Shown here: piece by piece, positions 56,015 through 64,000 of the stretch | Numbering within the stretch: position 1 is the first letter of the stretch | How the letters are laid out: every line of letters starts with the position of its first letter | From: Owenia fusiformis | Taxonomy: Eukaryota; Annelida; Polychaeta; Sabellida; Oweniidae | Assembly (NCBI GenBank): GCA_903813345.2 | Contig: CAIIXF020000005.1 | Span: forward strand, 124,001-188,000 | Direction of reading: 5' to 3' | DNA: 64,000 nt | Translations under genes and position numbers: made by a program | The notes under the pieces: generated by a model | Database searches by the model: none | What the model saw: only the letters and a program-made list of their open reading frames with translations | Told to the model about the DNA's origin: nothing

Positions 56015-56930
56015 TCAATAAAAGGTGAAAAGTGAACATGGTATTAAAAGAGCAAAACTGCAAACAACCTACTTAGGGACCTGTTATATTGAGATGAATA
56101 GGGATTGCTTAATATGAACAGTAATAATATAAAATGTGAAAATGACCATGTTACAGATGGTAGAACCAATCGACGATTGACAGATATTTCGGACTAGTTT
56201 TAGACTCTATTATCATGTAACTCTTCGACACATTCCATTTGTTGCTGTGCTTTTCCCATTTCCACTTAAGTGCGTATATATGTTGTAATTTCTGAATTCC
56301 GACTTTTTATTTATTAAAACAGTAGAATATCAGTAAAAAATAATATTCATTGTTTACGTGATTGACATTCTCAAAGATAAATGCATTCGCTATGGAATTC
56401 TGTTAGTCTTTTTATAAGCAACCAATTCATGTTCAACCATATGCAAAACTTTTAATCGCAGACGGTATTAGTCAATTAAGAGCAAGGATTCCCCCTTTAT
56501 TGGCAATTGACCCCTCAATACGGCTAACCATATCTCAAAATGTATTACAACTAATTTAGTGAAAAGCTAACATATTATAACCAGACGTTATTCATAGGTA
56601 ATGAATGTGCCAATAAATTGATTGCTCTACCAATATTATAAGTTATTTCAGCCGGTTAAGTAAATAAAAATTCAAACGTAAATAGGATTTAACACGTAGT
56701 CCAATGGGGGAGCTAAGGTTGCCAAACTTATGGAGGGGAGTGTCAGGTTTTTGACCCCTGCTAATGACATGGATAGTTCGGCTTAAAAACCCGCCGTATT
56801 TATCACGGCTAGATAAAACGCTGGACATGTGTATCTAAAACGCTGGATGTGTGTATCTTAATATAAGGTCAAATATTGCTGCGCATATCATGTCACCAAC
56901 TCCTTAATTACACGTCCTAGAAATTTCATA
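56015..56930. other. No recognisable feature
   Basis: AT-rich non-coding sequence. Confidence 0.35.
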
Positions 56931-56939
56931 CCATGGACT

Positions 56940-58540
56940 ATTACTCAGAAATGACGAATCATAGAAAGAACGAATGGCTATATTACTGCTCAATATTACA
57001 GTATAAAATGACATTTGCAATGGTATGCATCATTCTACAATAATATGCATTAATGGAATTTCCCAATTACTGATCAATATTACAATGTAAAATAAAAACA
57101 ATTGTATTACTGAGACCAATCTGATGTTTATCTCAGACAATCTAGATAACATAGAATATGAAGTATGAAGTATTATGTTTCATGCGCTTGTTCTTGTATC
57201 TCTAAATGTGACATTAAATTAATGCATAAACTCTAACAAATGGATTAATATAAAACTCAATGTGAAAGAGAAACAATGTAGTACATGTAAAACCGAGAGG
57301 AAAACTTATTAAAATTAAAACAGTAACTTTCCACAGAGTTGATGGATTTATTTCAAAATTTAACACAATGTTTATCATAGCATTGGGGACATTAGGCCAT
57401 CAAATTTATTTTAAAGAATTCATTTGCAAATTATTTTTATTGGAACTTAGAACCGTCAGTTGTGTAGAAATTAATCCATTAACTTAAGTAAACGGATTAG
57501 TTTTCAACGGATTAGTTTTTCTAATTCCACTGAAATTGAATAATTAGGGATTAAACATTTATTTTAGCATTTTGCCCTGACATGTCTCAAGATGTTATTT
57601 ACATCATTTCCCGATTACTGCTTAATATAACAGAATATATGACATTTACAATGGTATGCATCATTCTACAATAGTATGTATTGATTCAATATCCCGAATC
57701 CCAATTACTGCTCAATATTCAGTGTAACTTGACATTTACAATGGTGTGCATCATTTCAACAATAGTATGCATTGATTGAATATCCCAATTATTACTCAAT
57801 ATTATTGTATAAAATGACATTTTAATGGTATGCATCATTCTACAATAGTTTGCATTAATTGATTTTCCCAATTACTGCTCAATATTACAGTATAAAATGA
57901 CATTTACGATGGTATGCATCATTCTACAATAATATGCATTAATGGAATTTCCCAATTACTGATCAATATTACAGTGTAAAATAAAAACAAATGTATTACT
58001 GAGACCAATCTGATGTTTATCTCAGATAATCTAGATAACATAGAACATGAATTATGAAGTATTAAGTTCCATGCAATTTACTTGCATCTCTAAATGCGCC
58101 AATGAGATGTGTTATAAACTCTAACAAACGGATTAATTATCAATGTAAATTTGTCATGGTGAAATTCTAAATAGAAACAGGTTTATCGCAAAGACTAATC
58201 TAGTGTTTACCTCTGATATTTTAAACAAATTGTTTGAGATTACTAAACTGTTTTTAACATTAAATAGCTTTTCTTGTCAGGTGTCAACAATCTGCAGAGT
58301 AAAACCGATCGAGAGGAAAACTCAATAATTAAAAAATAACTTTCCATGGAGTTGATCAATTAAATTCAAAATTTAACACAATGTTAATCATAGCATTAGG
58401 GACATTATACAATTAAATGTATATAAAAAATGAACTCAAAAATTATTATTAAGGAAATAAGAACCCTCGGTTGTAGAAAATTAATCAAATTATCAATGTA
58501 AACAAGTCATCAATCATTAATAAGCCAGATAAGTTACAGA
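56940..58540. repeat. Segmental tandem duplication with short internal repeats
   Basis: 56985-57480 and 57870-58500 share a long series (CCCAATTACTGATCAATATT, TGAGACCAATCTGATGTTTA, AACTCTAACAAAnGGATTAA, ACAATGTTnATCATAGCATT). Between them, a roughly 105-bp unit (CCCAATTACTGCTCAATATT, ATGACATTTACAATGGTATG, CATCATTCTACAATAGTATG) occurs four times from 57600. Divergence is moderate. The block ends just before the 369-bp repeat at 58543. Confidence 0.8.
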
Positions 58541-58542
58541 AA

Positions 58543-58911
58543 TAAGATGTGATGACGTCATTTCGTATAGTTAGCGTATCTCTTGTTTTTGGACCTCTGA
58601 TTTAATAGTATATCCTGATATATGCTAGAAGAAGCTGTTGTTCATAGAATCGGCTAGTATATCCTTTCTGTAGATATGATAGAGTGGTAGACAAACTATA
58701 TGTTAGCCTTGATATATAACACAGCTTATATTAGTTCATATTTAGTAGAGTGGCAAATAGTACTAACTATACTAGTTGTCCGCCAAATATCTGGATATAG
58801 CATGTGTCTATACAACACGGGAGATACGGGAGATATTTCACACTATGACAGTTGATATTAGAGCATAGTTAACAGGATATTCTATTACTATATAGCCTTT
58901 TTTGCACAGTG
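58543..58911. repeat. 369-bp repeat, copy B (identical to 1-369)
   Basis: Same sequence and orientation as 1-369, with no difference seen. Homology ends after GCACAGTG. Upstream of the copy is the segmental duplication; downstream sequence is unrelated to that at 370. Confidence 0.9.
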
Positions 58912-58914
58912 TAT

Positions 58915-59755
58915 AGACAGCCCTTGGGTCACTTAACATTTTTGAAAAATGAATTGTCGTTAATATGCTTGATATCTTAGATCAAATTGTAGATAAATAT
59001 GTATATTTTTAAGAAATAGCAATAAAAGGCATTCAATATTCCTGATATATGTATACTTAGATCGATTTTGGAGGTACTATATGTATGTATGTATCACTTC
59101 CTGTTAAAATAGACATTTTTATCAATTTCAGAAAATATCTCCAGAATGTAAACCAAACTTGGCAGATGTCCAATTGTTTAATTGTATCACTCTGTACACT
59201 CATTGGATTGATATTTCATACAAATAAATAGTCATATTTCAATAGTCATTGAGTGGGGATTAGTTATGTTTGCAATTGTGTTGACCTACTTATTTTTAGA
59301 GAGAGGAAGATCATGACAAACTCGTGATTTGTTCATATAACACCTGGTTCTTATCTAGAAAGTTATACGTAGTAAGGGAGTAGTGTAGTTCTAAGGTACT
59401 TCTTGAGATATGTAAAAATCTAGGTAAGGACCAGGCGTTGTGCAAAAATGGAATGTTTATGCAATTTTAAGTATGAGATAAAATTATGTCAGCCAATTTG
59501 AAAATCCTTAGAATGATTGTGAAAATTGTGTGTTTATATATTCAAGTATATTTTCTTATTTCATATTATCATTTCATGAACTAATATGTATGCTTGCACT
59601 GAAGCATGACCTTTAGAGAAGCATATATTTTTACCATGGCTCTAAACAACTTAATAACATGTAATTAATATTTCTTTCTATACATTCATATAAATGTACA
59701 TGCAAAATTGAGATGATTGTTGTACAATCACTTAATCCTCAACAAGTGTCTTTTT
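58915..59755. other. No recognisable feature
   Basis: AT-rich non-coding sequence; TATGTATGTATGTAT near 59080 is a small microsatellite. Confidence 0.35.
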
Positions 59756-59757
59756 TT

Positions 59758-62700
59758 ACTTTTCTTATGACAGATTTACACTATTACAGTTTGCTTTTCT
59801 TGTTGGGTTTCTTTAAAGTTTTTAGTCACCCTTCCCTTTGGCATTAATTTGCGCTTATATATTTATATTACTACAGTTCATTGGCTGATCCTACGAATGT
59901 TCATATTTCAAAATTCCAGCTCAACTTTATTGTGCAGAAGAAATATAAGTCACAATCAGTAGGTGGGAAAATGAAAGGGGACATGCCATTAAGAGGCCAT
60001 TCTCTGACTTAGTCATTTTTTCAAAAGTGTGAAAATAAAAAAATTCAAAAAAATTCAAATATTCTGAATAACAAGTTGAATATATATATTTAATGATGGC
60101 ACAAGCAAAAGTCTGAAAATTAACATGAAATGAAGGGTTTTGACAGATGCAAAAGATGGTAGATTTGTGATGAAGAAATAGAGGTTTTTGCAGTAACAAC
60201 ACAATTACCTCGAAGTTATCCGTTATGAGAGGCCGAGGACTAAACTTGACATAATTTTCATCTCAGATTATCAGTAGTATCTAACTTTAGCCGGACAGCC
60301 ACTCAAAATGTATATGGAGCCCATAAGATTCATTTTTCTCAATTGAAGTCACTATTTCTGTTTTTAGCTTCAGAGGATAGGAGGTACATGAACATGCCAA
60401 GTTTACCTAGATCACAAGCCTTACCACAAATATAAAGTATATAGGAATAGAGTTGATATGTGTGAAAACCTTAAACTTCCCATTTTATTGGGGATGGAAC
60501 TTGTGGACCATGTGTATTTCTAACTTCTTCACATCTGCATGGATCTAAAATTGTGGCAGCCATCTTGGATTTGTCATATTATGTGGACATGGTTTTGGTT
60601 GTGCTGAATTTGTTTCAAAATAACATTTCTTGTATACCTTTGATAAGTGAGATAGGCATTTGAAATTAAATACAGATAGTATATTTGACATTTAATGCAG
60701 TAAACAGTAATACAATTCATTCTTACATAATAAGTGAGTCCAGACAAAAAGTTGTTATTGTGTTAACTGGGCATAAATTACAATCATTGGCCTTGGTTTT
60801 CTTAATTGGCTTGGATAAAATGTTGTTCTGTTTATTCAGAAAAGGAGTATAGTTCAATATACAAGTTCACATTCGTTCCATCCTCTTGTAGAAATGAATC
60901 TCATATTATTTCATCTCAAATATAGAACACAAAAATATAATAAAAAAATAAGTTTCTATTAATTGCAAAAGTTAGCTTTTATGTCATGACTGAGTTTGGG
61001 TTCCGCTTCTAGGGAAAAAATATCCATCTGGAAATATCGTATTGACCATTGCTATACACTCCATATTAATCCTCCCAGAAAATAACATAGATATACAGTA
61101 TACAAGTATATATGACATCGATGATCGATCTGGGGTTTGGGAAATGTGAGACATGAGGCCACTTGTCTTTTTGAATCTCATATTCAATATTCTTTCTTTA
61201 AACTCTCATTTTTAATATTTTTGGAGTGGTAATTCAATTATGTACCTATTTTTTATTCTTTATCCCATAGTTGAACTCTGTTCCGCTCTGTTAGGTAACA
61301 TGAAAACATATTTATGGTATTTTGCAAATGCGTGGAAAAGTGATATCTGTGGAATACGGAAAATATTTCACAGATATCACCTTTTGGCAGGGATTTGAAA
61401 ACTACCACCAATATGATGTGTTTTGTTACATAGTGATTTCATGACATCACGATGAATGAATGAATGGATGTTGTTTTGATATGCTTCGTTTAGTTTTAGA
61501 GGTGAACTATGGGAAAAATAGAACATCCTATGAATTTTCGTGATATTGTGTTAATCCAACTCATTGATATCAATATCTGCGCTAATTTGCTATGCTAACT
61601 TGGCAAGATATTGATATCAACTCGGAGATAAAATCATTTAAAATCATATGATATCCTATACATATCCTGTGCCACAACTTTCTCATATGTTATATATTTT
61701 GGCACAGGCCATCATTTATTTTACTTGAATTCATGCTTTTGTTCCTCGTTTTAGAAATGAGAGGAAATCTTTGATTTTCCTTGTATTTAGTTGCTTAAAT
61801 GTTGCCCTGAGATTTTGATAAAAGTCAATAGTAATCCATTACAGTCACAGTTGAAATGTACCCATTGCTAGCCCAGAACCTACCAAAATAGTATTTGCAT
61901 TTTGTCAATATTGCCCTATGTGCTTTTCCATGAAAATAATTTTAATTGTATCTTTTCTTCAGTATTTCATATATTACATTTTAATATATTTAAATTGGTT
62001 AATATTTATATACTATTTACTTAGACAACAATAAATAAAGAATTTTTTGTAAAAACACCAAAAATGGTATATGATCTTTAAATGACTGTTGTGTGAACAT
62101 CAAAGGTCAAAATTCGCTGAAATTGTATTTTTATAAAGCACAAATGATTTTTCTTCAATATGATATGCATTATTATCAGATATCTTTGGGGGCTAAAAAG
62201 GGCCCTTAATGACACCCGTCCTTTGCTAATAAATTGCCCAAAGCAAAGGGAACTGTAATCTAAATCGTAGTGGACTCTCTTGAGGACATTTTGACTGAAG
62301 ACGATGTACGTCAACTCACTTTGGTATATCAAGTCAACCAATCTAAACAATACACAGACAATCACCTTCAAGAAGACGGGAAATATATATATGATATATC
62401 ATATATATAATTACTGGATGGTGTTGTTCACGTCAAGTTGGGAGTAGGGCTATAGGTTCATGTGCACACGGTATAAAAGCAAAACGAAATGCACAAAGTT
62501 TGACATTTTAAATTCAAACGATATGCCTGGCTCATAGAGTCTCTTATAATGAACAAACACATGAATGTGCTCATCTACACGTTTAAAGATTGAGGTACAA
62601 CAGTTATGTTAAGTCCAATGTAACCTTAAAGAAATTGTTATATTTTATGTGTTTTGATCTCAAGAAAACATATCAATATATAATCGATTGATACATATGC

Positions 62701-63197
62701 ATTTTTGACTTGTTAATTACTTCCCGCGTTTTTAATATTGCCCCTTGTTCTTCCTCATTGTGAAGTAAATTAATAAACTCAATATTCTTTTCTGACATGT
62801 TTCTGACACATCTCATTGAAGTATAAAAATGATCAATAGTCAACATTTTTTGCATTTTTACATGTTATATTTTATGTGTTTTTGAATGTTAGGCTATTAT
62901 GCCTTTTCACTATTCGCCAAGAAGATCAATTAAAAAAAGTCTAAAACGACTGTAAATATTGATTATTTTGATAATAAATAGTGATTAATTTGATAATAAA
63001 CAGTGACAATCATGATGTGAAAAGAGTGATATTTCTTTCAAAAGGTCATTTTATTTTGTTGACACCTTAAAAGAATGACCTATATTTTGAAATATAATAT
63101 ATAAGCGCAAATGCCAAAAGGGAAGGGTGACTTAAAACTTTAAAGAAACCCAACAAGAAAAGCAAACTGTGAGTGTAAATCTGTCATAAGAAAAGTA
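59758..63197. repeat. Inverted repeats of about 105 bp, 3.4 kb apart
   Basis: 59758-59868 (CTTTTCTTATGACAGATTTA, CTTTTCTTGTTGGGTTTCTT, TTTGCGCTTATATATT) is the reverse complement of 63095-63197 at about 88%. The ATAAGCGCAAAnGCCAAA part also occurs at 573-592. They could be the ends of an old 3.4-kb DNA transposon, but the interior has no recognised transposase and no target duplication was found. The interior is otherwise AT-rich and featureless, with small palindromes at 61340-61380 and 62380-62410. Confidence 0.55.
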
Positions 63198-63208
63198 GAC
63201 CCTATATT

Positions 63209-63371
63209 TCCCAAAACCATGATCTAACGTGAAAAGAAACAATGTCTAACATTCCCCTCCCCCTTCAATCGAGAACCAATATCACAATCCAGGACTAGAA
63301 CACCAAGGGACATTTCATTCATACTGAAGTCATTACAATACATGTTGAAGAAAAAATTAGAAATTAATAGG
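63209..63371 (+). repeat. Dispersed repeat shared with 3868-4034
   Basis: Second copy of the repeat described at 3868-4034, here without the CACCCCCTGG element ends. Confidence 0.75.
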
Positions 63372-63617
63372 CAATACTCATAACCTTAAAAATAGTTGTA
63401 GATACAAGTTCTCATACATAAAGGTCAGAATGACCTAAGTTTTGGATCTGGTTATCAAACAAAGTCCCTTCTTTAATTTCCTGTACAATTTCTTTTAAAT
63501 ATCTAGGGGGCTAATATAGGGTCTTAAAGACACTCGTCCTTTGAAAAAAAGACAAGGTGATACCGATGACATTTAATGAACACGATCATATTTATAACAT
63601 TTCCTTTCTTATTCCAG

Positions 63618-63846
63618 ATCACATGACTATTCAAACAAATGCATCGAGCGTGTCCTTCGTCAGTCCTGTAGCTCAAGCATATCCAAACTCTTGACTTCAT
63701 ATAACAATGCACAGACCCCACAAATCTGCTCAAGCGATGCCGCTGTCCAGCCTTCGGTACAAGCACTCAACTCCGCCTCAGTTCATGGTGGTAGACTATT
63801 TGGACTGACAAACGTTGTGCATGTTCTTTTGTATATAGTGACCTAG
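63618..63846 (+). CDS. Candidate terminal exon, secreted or GPI-anchored type
   Basis: A good acceptor (TTTCCTTTCTTATTCCAG) precedes a 75-codon open frame ending TAG at 63844-63846. The peptide reads SHDYSNKCIERVLRQSCSSS, then ISKLLTSYNNAQTPQICSSD, a serine/alanine-rich linker (SVQALNSASVHGGR) and a hydrophobic end LFGLTNVVHVLLYIVT. Three cysteines followed by a small-residue linker and a hydrophobic tail fit a GPI-anchored extracellular protein, by inference. ATTAAA follows at 63876-63881. An antisense ORF overlaps (63524-63766) but has no splice support. The protein family is not recognised. Confidence 0.5.
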
Positions 63847-63849
63847 ATA

Positions 63850-64000
63850 GCTAGGATATTGACTAGTATAGCCCAATTAAATCGAGTTAAAGTGACCCTT
63901 ATCATTGTACCCCTGGGTCACTCATGTCCAAGAGACTCGAGATAGTGTTATAAGTGATATAATGTAAAAGGTTCTTGTATGCTTTCATCAAGCCGATATC
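63850..64000. other. Probable 3' UTR or intergenic sequence
   Basis: Follows the stop of the candidate terminal exon and includes an ATTAAA at 63876-63881; nothing else is recognised before the window ends. Confidence 0.3.

Noticed and set aside
1-58911. LTRs of a giant 58.9-kb LTR retrotransposon
   Set aside because: The 369-bp copies share sequence on both sides of any TG...CA borders, there are no primer-binding or polypurine sites, and the interior is unrelated nested elements.
63524-63766. 80-codon minus-strand ORF
   Set aside because: It overlaps the plus-strand candidate exon, which has a strong acceptor, stop and plausible peptide; the minus frame has no splice or motif support.

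Overview
This window looks like a repeat-dense intergenic or intronic stretch of an AT-rich metazoan nuclear genome, most likely a marine invertebrate. The evidence is intron-style splice sites, polyadenylation signals, LINE and Tc1/mariner remnants, many MITEs, tRNA-like SINE sequence, minisatellites, and no prokaryotic gene organisation. I cannot name the species. No complete host gene is visible, only isolated candidate exons at about 2.2, 6.2, 7.2, 9.7, 11.4, 24.1, 26.0, 38.2 and 63.7 kb.

Layout: 0-2.3 kb holds a 369-bp sequence (repeated identically at 58.5 kb) and a strict 91-bp minisatellite that runs into a possible terminal exon. 3.3-5.4 kb has MITE-like inverted repeats. 7.4-9.5 kb is a 69-bp minisatellite. 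10.7-14.4 kb has two copies of a GGTATCGATATGG-ended MITE around a fresh tandem duplication. 15.05-23.83 kb is a TA-flanked transposon (here E1) split by a 6.9-kb TA-flanked transposon (E2). 24.8-27.5 kb has a fold-back element and a decayed mariner.

29.36-37.02 kb is the most striking object. It is a 7,658-bp Polinton/Maverick-class fossil inserted in another E1 copy, with a perfect 6-bp target duplication (ATCTCC), AGT termini and about 560-bp terminal inverted repeats that contain TTAGGG-type telomere-like hexamers. It carries an FtsK/HerA-type (A32-like) packaging ATPase gene with two flanking zinc fingers plus four small unrecognised genes. I see none of the usual Polinton polymerase, integrase or capsid genes. 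A higher-order ATGCTACATG satellite lies inside it, and a LINE tail lies inside that satellite.

39.5-45 kb contains MITEs and a three-level nest (mariner > LINE > Harbinger-like MITE). 46.4-52.3 kb is a minus-strand LINE split by several insertions. The largest is a 3.3-kb long-inverted-repeat element with two head-to-head copies of a gene for a PIN-like/CXC-domain protein, flanked by a 3-bp target duplication. 52.3-56 kb holds further repeats and MITEs, 57-58.5 kb a segmental tandem duplication, and 59.8-63.2 kb a pair of inverted repeats. A candidate terminal exon of a secreted or GPI-anchored type protein lies at 63.6-63.85 kb.

The nesting, empty-site junctions and target duplications were read by eye. 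Family assignments rest on recognised motifs and on terminal repeats, not on database searches.
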